DNA of 6,603 nt from an uncultured Treponema sp. (GTDB lineage: Bacteria > Spirochaetota > Spirochaetia > Treponematales > Treponemataceae): positions 1 through 6,603 of the forward strand of contig CALGGS010000053.1 in assembly GCA_937915735.1 (NCBI GenBank), written 5' to 3'. This document shows, piece after piece, positions 1 to 6,080 of this stretch. A program made the position numbers and the translations under genes. Under the pieces are notes generated by a model. The model searched no databases. It was not told the DNA's origin and was given only the letters and a program-made list of their open reading frames with translations. The number at the start of each line of letters is the position of its first letter. Positions within the stretch are counted from its first letter, which is position 1.

Positions 1-46
1 CGAGATAAGCTAGTGACTGGAGTTCAGACGTGTGCTCTTCCGATCT
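1..46. other. Illumina adapter contamination at contig end
   Basis: These bases are not genomic. Positions 13-46 match the TruSeq Read-2/multiplexing primer sequence, running from GTGACTGGAGTTC to GCTCTTCCGATCT. Positions 1-6 (CGAGAT) are the last bases of the P7 flow-cell primer. Positions 7-12 (AAGCTA) sit exactly where the 6-base i7 index belongs and are the reverse complement of TAGCTT, which I recall as TruSeq index 10. The order P7 end, index, read-2 primer is exact, so this is an untrimmed library adapter that was assembled onto the contig end. Genomic sequence starts at about 47, which also cuts off whatever follows rpsO. Confidence 0.97.
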
Positions 47-77
47 ATAAAAATCATTAACCGGCGATTTCCGCTCT

Positions 78-347
78 TTATTTTCTCAGTCCGAGTTCCT
101 TGAGGAGTGAACGGTATGTTTCCAAATCTTTTCTCTGGAGATATTTGAGAAGAGAACGGCGGGCACCGATTACTTTGAGAAGCGCGCGTTTGCAGTTTGT
201 GTCCTTAGGGAAGTTCTGAGTGTGTGTTGTGAGCTGCTTGATTCGCTCAGTAAGAAGAGCAATCTGAACCTTTGTGTTACCTGTGTCAGCCTCGTTTGCT
301 CCGAATTTGCTGACGATTTGTGATGTTGTTTCTTTTGTAAGTGCCAT
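78..347 (-). CDS. rpsO: Small ribosomal subunit protein S15 (uS15)
   Basis: Primary 16S rRNA-binding protein of the 30S subunit. It binds the h20/h21/h22 junction of the central domain and contacts 23S rRNA in an intersubunit bridge. The 89-residue length is that of the family. Family landmarks are DTG (21-23), VQIALLTERI (27-36), the LLK..GARRSLLKYL stretch (56-70) and the terminal LGLRK. Compared with E. coli, the RNA-contact segment is changed: H42 and D49 are kept, but the usual Ser of the KDxxSRR motif is Cys52 (KDTNCKR). The ATG start has a strong Shine-Dalgarno AAGGAGT (354-360) six bases upstream. It follows truB-ribF by 35 bases, with no terminator visible between them, so it is probably co-transcribed. 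The gene usually found after rpsO (often pnp) would lie beyond the adapter-cut end. Confidence 0.97.
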   Translation of the reverse strand: MALTKETTSQIVSKFGANEADTGNTKVQIALLTERIKQLTTHTQNFPKDTNCKRALLKVIGARRSLLKYLQRKDLETYRSLLKELGLRK

Positions 348-353
348 TTACTT

Positions 354-360
354 ACTCCTT
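354..360 (-). promoter_or_regulatory. Shine-Dalgarno site of rpsO
   Basis: AAGGAGT on the minus strand, six bases before the rpsO ATG. It is among the strongest ribosome-binding sites in the window and fixes the rpsO start. It contrasts with truB-ribF and flgB, which lack one. The 35-base gap leaves little room for a large S15 autoregulatory leader, unless that structure extends into the end of ribF. Confidence 0.85.
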
Positions 361-382
361 AAAAATAAAATATTTACTGGAA

Positions 383-2194
383 TTACAAGAACTTGATTGA
401 CCGAACAAAGCCACTGATTAAATTATCAGAAAATGCGAGGCGAAGATTCCCATTCTCTAATGTACAATCAGAATTGGCAGCACGGTAATTTTGTGCTTCA
501 CCAGATTTTTGACTAAAAACATAAAAAATGACCTGAACTCTGTAAGTTCCGTCCGGGAGAAGAAGTTTTCCTTCCCTCTTTTTTGCAGAAATGACTTTTA
601 AATTTTCTGAAAGTTCCTCGACATTCCAGACAAAGCCCGTGCAATCAAGCTCAAAGGGCTTTAAAAGCATTTTCTGAACTGACTGGAATTGTTTTTGAAG
701 AACGCATTTTCTGATTCTTGATGAAGAAACTCGCTCCCCCTCAAAAATTACAGAATCAATTGTGTCAACAGAAAAATTTAATTCCCCTGCAATTTTAGCG
801 ATTTCCTGCATGCCTGTCGCGCCCTTGTATCCGCAATGGAAATCAGCGCCTTCCGCAAGATATTTTAATCCACACTTTTCTTTAAGTATTGAAAAAAAAT
901 CACTTCCCTTAATTTTAGCGAAATCTGAAGAAAAGTCAACGACAACGGCAAATTCAAAGCCCTCCCCCTCAAGATTTTCGATTTTCTGGGAAAGAGAAAC
1001 CAAATCACCTTCATACTCTTTAGGATTTTTGTAGCCACGGAGAGATTTAGTAAAGGTAAGGACTCCGGGAACAAAGCCTTTTTCTTTTTGACCAAGAACC
1101 GCCTTAAAAAGAGCCTTATGTCCCAGGTGGCTCCCGTCAAAACTTCCGATTGTAAGGGCGACACCTTTTTCGAGGAAATTTTTGTTAAATTTTCCCTGAG
1201 CAATCTGTTCCCAGGAATAAATTTTCATCTCACGAGCCGCTGAGCCAATGTCATCCAGAGGCTTTGGCGAAGAATTTTTTACAACAAAGCCGTAGGAAAA
1301 TTTTTCGCCCCTTTCAGTCATTTTCCGTGTAATGCAGCCCGCAAACTTCCCGTTGGGATAAAAAAGTGCAATTTCTGATTTAAAGACAGGACTCATTGCG
1401 TCAGGCTCACTAAAATCACGCACGAACATATTTTTTCTTAAAGGGCGTCCGTTCTGAAAATCAGAAACGAAGGCTTTAGAAATAACAAAAGTATCCATTC
1501 CGCAAAGAGAAGCAACTTCCGGCGTTAAACCGATGAGATGAGAGCGGATTTCAGCCTCGTCAGAAACCGCATCTTCAAGACTAAAAGGACCTACCCTCAT
1601 TCGGTGAAGCTCTTTTAAATGAGCAACGGTTCCACATTCTTTGGCAATATCACGGGCAAGAGAGCGGATATAAGTTCCCTTGGAGCAGGACACTTCGACT
1701 AAGGCAAAGTTGTCATAAAAATCCTTAAGCTCGATTTTTGAAACAGTGATTTTGCGTGCCTTCAGCTCAACAGATTTTCCTTCACGGGCTAAATCACTCG
1801 CCCTCTTTCCGTCAACATGAAGCGCACTGTATAAGGGAGGCACCTGCTCAATTTCTCCTAAAAATTTTGGAAGGACAGAAAGAAGCTCGTCTTTTGCAGG
1901 AATTCTTCCGGTTTTTATAACTTGACCTGTCGGGTCCAATGTATCAGTTTCACTGCCGAATTCAATTAAGGCAAGATAAGTTTTATCAAAATTAGTGATA
2001 TGAGGAACTAAATGAGTAAGACTTCCGACAAGAACTACCAGAAGCCCGTCCGCAAATGAATCAAGCGTACCTGTATGACCGACTTTTGTTGTTCCTAAGG
2101 CACGCTTAACACAAGAGAGAGAAGAAAAACTTGTCGTTCCAGAGTGTTTTTTTAGAAGAACGATTCCAGAAACATCACTATTCTGTTTTTTCAT
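383..2194 (-). CDS. TruB-RibF fusion: tRNA pseudouridine-55 synthase plus FMN adenylyltransferase
   Basis: A single 603-residue ORF that joins two enzymes normally encoded by neighbouring genes. Residues 9-230 form the TruB catalytic core, which makes pseudouridine 55 in the tRNA T-loop. They show GHTGTLD (39-45) with the predicted catalytic Asp45, KTY (71-73), PPLYSALHVDGKR (119-131) and SCSKGTYIRSLARD (169-182). Residues 233-306 look like the TruB C-terminal PUA-like part (ALFYPNGKFAG). Residues 307-322 are a linker. Residues 323-515 match the RibF nucleotidyltransferase (FMN + ATP to FAD): GSFDGSHLGH (350-359) with the HxGH motif, EGADFHCGYKG (448-458) and SSSRIR (490-495). The remaining 90 residues lie where riboflavin kinase should be, but lack its PTAN and LExHLF signatures. 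The start has no clear Shine-Dalgarno site and lies in an inverted repeat. There is no stop or frame change at the junction. Confidence 0.93.
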   Translation of the reverse strand: MKKQNSDVSGIVLLKKHSGTTSFSSLSCVKRALGTTKVGHTGTLDSFADGLLVVLVGSLTHLVPHITNFDKTYLALIEFGSETDTLDPTGQVIKTGRIPAKDELLSVLPKFLGEIEQVPPLYSALHVDGKRASDLAREGKSVELKARKITVSKIELKDFYDNFALVEVSCSKGTYIRSLARDIAKECGTVAHLKELHRMRVGPFSLEDAVSDEAEIRSHLIGLTPEVASLCGMDTFVISKAFVSDFQNGRPLRKNMFVRDFSEPDAMSPVFKSEIALFYPNGKFAGCITRKMTERGEKFSYGFVVKNSSPKPLDDIGSAAREMKIYSWEQIAQGKFNKNFLEKGVALTIGSFDGSHLGHKALFKAVLGQKEKGFVPGVLTFTKSLRGYKNPKEYEGDLVSLSQKIENLEGEGFEFAVVVDFSSDFAKIKGSDFFSILKEKCGLKYLAEGADFHCGYKGATGMQEIAKIAGELNFSVDTIDSVIFEGERVSSSRIRKCVLQKQFQSVQKMLLKPFELDCTGFVWNVEELSENLKVISAKKREGKLLLPDGTYRVQVIFYVFSQKSGEAQNYRAANSDCTLENGNLRLAFSDNLISGFVRSIKFL

Positions 2195-2228
2195 CAGATT
2201 CGCTTAATAGTATATGAAAAAACAGAAT
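2180..2228. repeat. Perfect 15-bp inverted repeat spanning the truB-ribF start
   Basis: The left arm at 2180-2194 (ATTCTGTTTTTTCAT) and the right arm at 2214-2228 (ATGAAAAAACAGAAT) are exact reverse complements, separated by 19 bases. The left arm is codons 1-5 of truB-ribF (M-K-K-Q-N), so the start codon is the end of one arm. In a transcript reading through from fliG, the start codon and first codons would be paired with upstream sequence. There is no T-run after either arm, so this is not an intrinsic terminator. Only three of the 15 pairs are G-C, so the stem is moderately stable at best. Confidence 0.9.
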
Positions 2229-2235
2229 TTTGCAA
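2209..2235 (-). promoter_or_regulatory. Possible sigma-70 promoter for truB-ribF
   Basis: On the minus strand there is a -10-like TATACT (2209-2214, 5 of 6 to consensus). A -35-like TTGCAA (2230-2235) lies 15 bases upstream, or TTTGCA (2231-2236) at 16 bases. Each matches TTGACA at 4 of 6. The spacing is shorter than the ideal 17. Initiation about seven bases downstream of the -10 would leave a leader of only 7-9 bases, which fits the lack of a Shine-Dalgarno site. Such a transcript would also lack the upstream arm of the inverted repeat. In AT-rich DNA this could be a chance match. Confidence 0.35.
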
Positions 2236-2257
2236 ATAGAAGATTTTCAAGAGCCTT

Positions 2258-3316
2258 TTAGACGACCAGCTCGTCCTCACCGCTACGAGCGATGACGATT
2301 TCACCCGCATCTTCGAGACGGCGGATAGTAGAAACGATTTTCTGCTGGGCTTCTTCGACATCCTTCAAGCGGACAGGTCCCATAAATTCCATATCTTCCT
2401 TCAACATACTTGCCGCACGCTTTGACATGTTGCGGAAAATCTTGTCCTGAACTTCGGTATCCACAGATTTGAGTGCCTTTGAAAGTTCCTGAGTGTCGAC
2501 TTCGCGGAGAACCTTCTGAATTGCACGGTCGTCCAGCATAACGATATCTTCGAAGACGAACATTCGCTTTTTGATTTCCTCTGCCAAATCCGGATCTTCT
2601 TCTTCGAGAGATTCGATAATCGCCTTTTCAGAAGAACGGTCAACGAGGTTGAGGATTTCGACGATAGACTCAACGCCACCTGCGGCAGTGTAGTCTTCGC
2701 TGGAAAGGGTTGAAAGTTTCTTTTCAAGAACCCGCTCGACTTCACGAAGGACATCAGGACTCGTTCGGTCCATAGTCGCAAGTCGTTTTGAGACCTCAGG
2801 CTGAATTTCTGCAGGAAGATTTTGCAGGATAATAGCGGCCTTTGCCGGCTCCAAATAAGCCAGAATCAAGGCGATTGTCTGCGGATATTCCTGCTGAATA
2901 AAGTTGAGCAAATGAGCAGGGTCTGTTCGCCGGATAAAATCGAAAGGACGAACCTGAAGACTTGATGTGAGCCGGTTGATAATATCGATTGCTTTTTGGC
3001 TTCCCAAAGATTTTTCCAGCAATTCCCGGGCATAGTCAATACCACCAGTAGTGATAAAGTTCTGTGCCGCCATAAGTTCCTGGAATTCTTCAAGAACCTG
3101 GTCTTTAAAATCAGAATCGACTGTTTCCAATCGGGCAATTTCAAAGGTCAAGGTCTCAACCTCATCCTCACGAAGATGCTTCATGATTTCAGAAGAAACA
3201 TCAGAACCTAAAGAAACGAGGAAGATAGCGGCCTTCTGCCGGCCAGTAAGATTTTTATAGTCTTTAGCGCCGCCTTTTTTACCGTGTCCGGCTCCACCAG
3301 CTTTTGCATCAGCCAT
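2258..3316 (-). CDS. fliG: Flagellar motor switch protein FliG
   Basis: Rotor protein of the C ring. It attaches the ring to FliF and carries the face that interacts with the MotA stator to make torque. At 352 residues it is near the usual length (about 330-350). The N-terminal domain starts at LTGRQKAAIFLVSLG (23-37), after a Gly/Lys-rich tail (5-18). The middle domain carries E-Y-P-Q (143-146), the spirochaetal version of the EHPQ motif, followed by TIALILAYL. The C-terminal domain has MFVFEDIVMLDDRAIQ (252-267) and VLREVDTQELSKALK (269-283), the charged torque helix, then FMGPVRLKDVEEAQQKI (311-327). The ATG lies three bases after the fliF stop, with Shine-Dalgarno GGAGGAG inside the end of fliF. 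Spirochaetes often carry two FliG proteins; the copy beside fliF corresponds to Borrelia FliG2, the functional motor one. It is the last flagellar gene here. Confidence 0.97.
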   Translation of the reverse strand: MADAKAGGAGHGKKGGAKDYKNLTGRQKAAIFLVSLGSDVSSEIMKHLREDEVETLTFEIARLETVDSDFKDQVLEEFQELMAAQNFITTGGIDYARELLEKSLGSQKAIDIINRLTSSLQVRPFDFIRRTDPAHLLNFIQQEYPQTIALILAYLEPAKAAIILQNLPAEIQPEVSKRLATMDRTSPDVLREVERVLEKKLSTLSSEDYTAAGGVESIVEILNLVDRSSEKAIIESLEEEDPDLAEEIKKRMFVFEDIVMLDDRAIQKVLREVDTQELSKALKSVDTEVQDKIFRNMSKRAASMLKEDMEFMGPVRLKDVEEAQQKIVSTIRRLEDAGEIVIARSGEDELVV

Positions 3317-3319
3317 TTT

Positions 3320-5104
3320 CTACTCCTCCATCATCCAAGTTCTGATGAGCATTGCCACATCCTCAGGATGCTCTTTTGCCATAGCGATTGCATTTTCCTG
3401 AAGTTCAGCTCGCTTTCTTTCTTCGACGGACATCGTAACATCCATACCAGCCTGTTTTGCATCCCAAAGAGCCTTTTCACGCTCAGCCTGCTGACGGCGA
3501 AGAAGCTCTTCTTCACGGAGACGGCGACGGCGTTCAAGCTCACGGCTAATCATTCTGAATACGATGAATGCAATAAGAATGATTACTATGCCGATAAGGA
3601 CGAGCATGATTGTCTTTCTAGTCTGAGCAGCCTTAATAATTGCGTCATCCTCTGCGTTCCAATCGTCTTCCCGAGGAATAGGCCAAGATGTAATTGTAAC
3701 TGAATCCCCTCGATTTCTGTTGTAACCGATTGCGTCCCGAACGATGCTAGCCGCCTGATCACGAACATTGTCACTTACAGGCTTATAAACTCGGACGATA
3801 TGACCAAGTCTGAAACGAATATTATCATTATCCTCAACATTCGGATATTTTTCTTCATATTTTGTCTTAAGAGAGTCAAAATTCTTTTCTGTTACAAAAA
3901 CAGGGTTATTACCGCCGTCAAGCTCTTTTTCCCAATAACCGTCGATGTTTGCTGAAGCCGTGATTCTATCGATAGAGGGAGCCTTTTCGATATGCTTCTG
4001 CTCGGTGTTATAAACATAGTTTGTTGTTTTTCCTTCTTCTTTTGACTCACCGACAACATTCGACATATCGGAATAAACAGGAGGATTCTGACCTTCGACT
4101 CCGGCAGGTCCCTCTGGATTATAACCGGTTCCCGTCCATTTTTTGTTTAAGCTTTGCTCTGAAATCGGAACACCGTCAACAGTCTCCAATTCAGAATAAG
4201 GGGTATCCGGGTTGTCAGGGGTTCGGACAAAGGGAGAATATTCTGTTTTGTCGCTTGTGACCTTTGACATGTCCATTTCAACAGAAACACCGACATTTCG
4301 AACTCGGTCTGTCGTAAAGTTTGCCTGAAGCATTTCAAGGGCTTTTACGGCAAGCTTTGACTCAAGCTCCATTCTGTAGTCCTGCTGTTTTTTTACGATG
4401 TCAACCGCGTCAAACTCAGCCATTCCGTCAAAATCATTAAGACGATTTCCATTATTGTCAGTGATTGTGATATTTTCATCCAAAAGACCGGGAACCGCGC
4501 TCTTTACCAAATCCTGGATAGCACGGATTCTTCGCTTTTCAGGAGTCTCACCACGGAAAGTAAGGATTACGCTTGCCTGTGCAGGCCTGTTGTTTCGGGC
4601 AGTAAGGCCGTCTGACTTCTGATTGATTACGACATTCGCGTTCGCAACAAAGTCAAGAGATTCCAAGGCCTGTTTTATCTGATTGTTTACGCGCTGCAGC
4701 TGCCGCTCGCCACGCTCAAAGTCAGTCGTAGTCCAGTCACGGACATTAAGCTCGGTGTCCCAGACATTGTAGGCAGAAGAGAGGATGCCTTCGACCGTCA
4801 AATCAGTTCTCACTTTGCGGGCAGTCCGCTCATCTGGAACCGTGAAAATACCAGTCGTTTCGTTGAATGAGTATTCAATATTTTTTTGTTCGAGATAAGT
4901 AGAAATTTCGTCCTGCTTTGCCGTATCAGTGATTGGAGTTCTAAAAAGCTGGACTGTCGTGGGTGCGGATGAACCACGGAAAACAAGGACTAAAACGACA
5001 ATAACCACAACAACAATTATTGCGGCGATTGCTTTTTGCAGCGGCTTCCAAGAAGCCCACGAAGACTTTAATTTAGCTGTCGTGTTTTTAAACCATTCGT
5101 TCAT
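3320..5104 (-). CDS. fliF: Flagellar MS-ring protein FliF
   Basis: Inner-membrane protein that forms the MS ring, the base of the basal body and housing of the export gate. At 594 residues it is close to family length (about 550-600). The first membrane helix is at about 25-42 (AIAAIIVVVVIVVLVLVF), with no cleavable signal. The ring-building YscJ/FliF domain follows, with VPDERTARKVRTDL (89-102), RGERQLQRVNNQI (131-143) and PAQASVIL (174-181). The FliF C-terminal periplasmic domain continues to about 480, and the second membrane helix is at about 499-517. The cytoplasmic tail begins with a very charged helix, RELERRRRLREEELLRR (521-537). It ends in the FliG-binding segment (about 560-594, ENAIAMAKEHPEDVAMLIRTW). 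Start: ATG with GGGAGG five bases upstream, 19 bases after fliE. Confidence 0.97.
   Translation of the reverse strand: MNEWFKNTTAKLKSSWASWKPLQKAIAAIIVVVVIVVLVLVFRGSSAPTTVQLFRTPITDTAKQDEISTYLEQKNIEYSFNETTGIFTVPDERTARKVRTDLTVEGILSSAYNVWDTELNVRDWTTTDFERGERQLQRVNNQIKQALESLDFVANANVVINQKSDGLTARNNRPAQASVILTFRGETPEKRRIRAIQDLVKSAVPGLLDENITITDNNGNRLNDFDGMAEFDAVDIVKKQQDYRMELESKLAVKALEMLQANFTTDRVRNVGVSVEMDMSKVTSDKTEYSPFVRTPDNPDTPYSELETVDGVPISEQSLNKKWTGTGYNPEGPAGVEGQNPPVYSDMSNVVGESKEEGKTTNYVYNTEQKHIEKAPSIDRITASANIDGYWEKELDGGNNPVFVTEKNFDSLKTKYEEKYPNVEDNDNIRFRLGHIVRVYKPVSDNVRDQAASIVRDAIGYNRNRGDSVTITSWPIPREDDWNAEDDAIIKAAQTRKTIMLVLIGIVIILIAFIVFRMISRELERRRRLREEELLRRQQAEREKALWDAKQAGMDVTMSVEERKRAELQENAIAMAKEHPEDVAMLIRTWMMEE
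3323..3329 (-). promoter_or_regulatory. fliG ribosome-binding site inside the fliF stop region
   Basis: The minus strand reads GGAGGAG, made from the last Met codon and the two final Glu codons of fliF, directly before its TAG stop. The fliG ATG lies six bases downstream. The ring protein and its rotor partner are therefore probably translationally coupled, with ribosomes ending fliF close to the fliG start. This would help keep the two binding partners in proportion. Confidence 0.85.
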
Positions 5105-5123
5105 CTACCCCTCCCGTGAACGA

Positions 5124-5474
5124 TTATCTATTTGTTGAAAGCTCATTCCAACCTGTGATAAGCCTGTCAATTACTGTCTGCGCAAGGCTCAAAGACATCT
5201 GAGCCTTTGCCATTGCGGTGGTTACATCATGAATATCGACAGAATCAGGGTCTGTTATGAGCTGTTCCTGAACTTTACCCACATTAAGCTGCTGATTATT
5301 CATTTCAGAAACGGCATTTACGAGATAGCTTTCAAATGTGCCTAAAGATTTTTGATTTTCAACCTGATTGTTTTCAGAGCCGGGAACAAGAGAGCTAAGC
5401 TTTGCTGTTCCGACATGAGCCGGACTTGTCCGTGTCATCTGAACCGATGACAAAGTTGGCATTGTAACATTCAT
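5124..5474 (-). CDS. fliE: Flagellar hook-basal body protein FliE
   Basis: Small exported protein that links the MS ring to the proximal rod and is among the first substrates of the flagellar type III export apparatus. Its 116 residues are slightly longer than the enteric protein (104). The first 45 residues are polar and poorly conserved. The recognisable FliE part is 47-116: TFESYLVNAVSEMNNQQL (46-63), SVDIHDVTTAMAKAQMSLSLA (78-98, with the conserved D-x-H-D-V) and the C-terminal helix to GWNEL (108-112). I chose the first ATG because GGGTGG (5481-5486) lies six bases upstream; the second Met (residue 5) has no such site. It follows flgC by 27 bases. Confidence 0.94.
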   Translation of the reverse strand: MNVTMPTLSSVQMTRTSPAHVGTAKLSSLVPGSENNQVENQKSLGTFESYLVNAVSEMNNQQLNVGKVQEQLITDPDSVDIHDVTTAMAKAQMSLSLAQTVIDRLITGWNELSTNR

Positions 5475-5501
5475 AAATATCCACCCAATCTTATTTTACT
5501 A

Positions 5502-5963
5502 TTAACTTCTACCAATTTCAAGGGCACTTGAGAACATATCTTTTGCGCCCTGAACTACCGTCGAGTTTGCCTCGTAAGCACGGCTTGCCGAAATCAAATC
5601 GACCATTTCGTTTACGATATTTACATTCGGATATTCGACATACCCTTTGTTCGGGCCAGACTGAATCGCATCCGGATGGTTCGGGTCATAAACAAGCTTT
5701 CCCTGAGTCGTGTCCTTTACGATTTCACGGACGCGAACACCCTTTCCAGGGCCGTTATCTTGGTCTGCGCTCACAAACGGGCTTCTCCAAGTCGGATTAC
5801 TTGAGGCAATCGGCTCGATTATAACAGAAGATTTTTTAAAAGCCCCGCCTTCCTGAGTGCGAGTCGTAGTCGCGTTCGCAATGTTGTTAGAGATAACATC
5901 CGTACGGAGCCGCTCAACGCTCATTCCCGTAGCCGCAATATTTATAGAAGTAAACATTCCCAT
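5502..5963 (-). CDS. flgC: Flagellar basal-body rod protein FlgC
   Basis: Proximal rod subunit, exported through the flagellar type III apparatus and assembled in the periplasm. Its 153 residues are in the usual range (about 135-155). The N-terminal rod-family motif is clear: NIAATGMSVERLR (8-20) and VISNNIANATTTRT (23-36). The C-terminal heptad helix, shared by rod and hook proteins, is at PNVNIVNEMVDLISASRAYE (112-131) and continues to SALEIG. GYVEYPNVN (107-115) is typical of FlgC and separates it from FlgB and FlgG. The start chosen has GTGAGG (5975-5980) 11 bases upstream; the next ATG (residue 3) would be 17 bases away. It is separated from flgB by 117 bases containing three hairpins, the longest gap within the flagellar cluster. 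Confidence 0.96.
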   Translation of the reverse strand: MGMFTSINIAATGMSVERLRTDVISNNIANATTTRTQEGGAFKKSSVIIEPIASSNPTWRSPFVSADQDNGPGKGVRVREIVKDTTQGKLVYDPNHPDAIQSGPNKGYVEYPNVNIVNEMVDLISASRAYEANSTVVQGAKDMFSSALEIGRS

Positions 5964-6001
5964 TTCAAAAAAAACCTCACAATTTTCAAATCATCAATCT
6001 A

Positions 6002-6080
6002 ATGCGCCACACGGATGTGGCACAAAGCCCACTTATCCGCAAGTTTTTGTCTGCAAAAACTTGTCAGGACAGGATGTCCA
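6002..6080. repeat. Cluster of three hairpins in the flgB-flgC gap
   Basis: Three perfect inverted repeats stand in a row within the 117-base gap. They are GGACA/TGTCC (6067-6071 and 6075-6079, 3-base loop), CAAGTTTTTG/CAAAAACTTG (6040-6049 and 6054-6063, 4-base loop) and GCCACA/TGTGGC (6006-6011 and 6016-6021, 4-base loop). The first begins two bases after the flgB stop codon (read in the transcript direction). None is followed by a T-run, so they do not look like intrinsic terminators. They could be an extragenic palindromic (REP-like) element, or structures that limit mRNA decay between flgB and flgC. The 16-base stretch 6024-6039 joins the last two and shows no pairing of its own. Confidence 0.8.

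Noticed and set aside
49..70. Possible rho-independent terminator after rpsO (stem AAATC/GATTT, then a short T-run)
   Set aside because: The stem is only five mostly A-T pairs with a 10-base loop, and the T-run is five bases and overlaps the stem arm. The adapter cuts off the rest, so the site cannot be judged.
348..382. A separate promoter for rpsO in the truB-ribF to rpsO gap
   Set aside because: The AT-rich bases include TATTTT-like strings, but no -35 at a proper distance. Co-transcription with truB-ribF is simpler.
2180..2228. The inverted repeat after fliG read as an intrinsic terminator
   Set aside because: Neither strand has a T-run directly after the second arm, the stem is mostly A-T, and the loop is 19 bases. 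That is unlike a terminator.
3284..3703. A 139-codon open frame on the plus strand opposite the fliF/fliG junction
   Set aside because: It is antisense to two clear conserved genes, is rich in Cys, Ser and Leu as expected for a reverse-frame shadow, and lacks a Shine-Dalgarno site.
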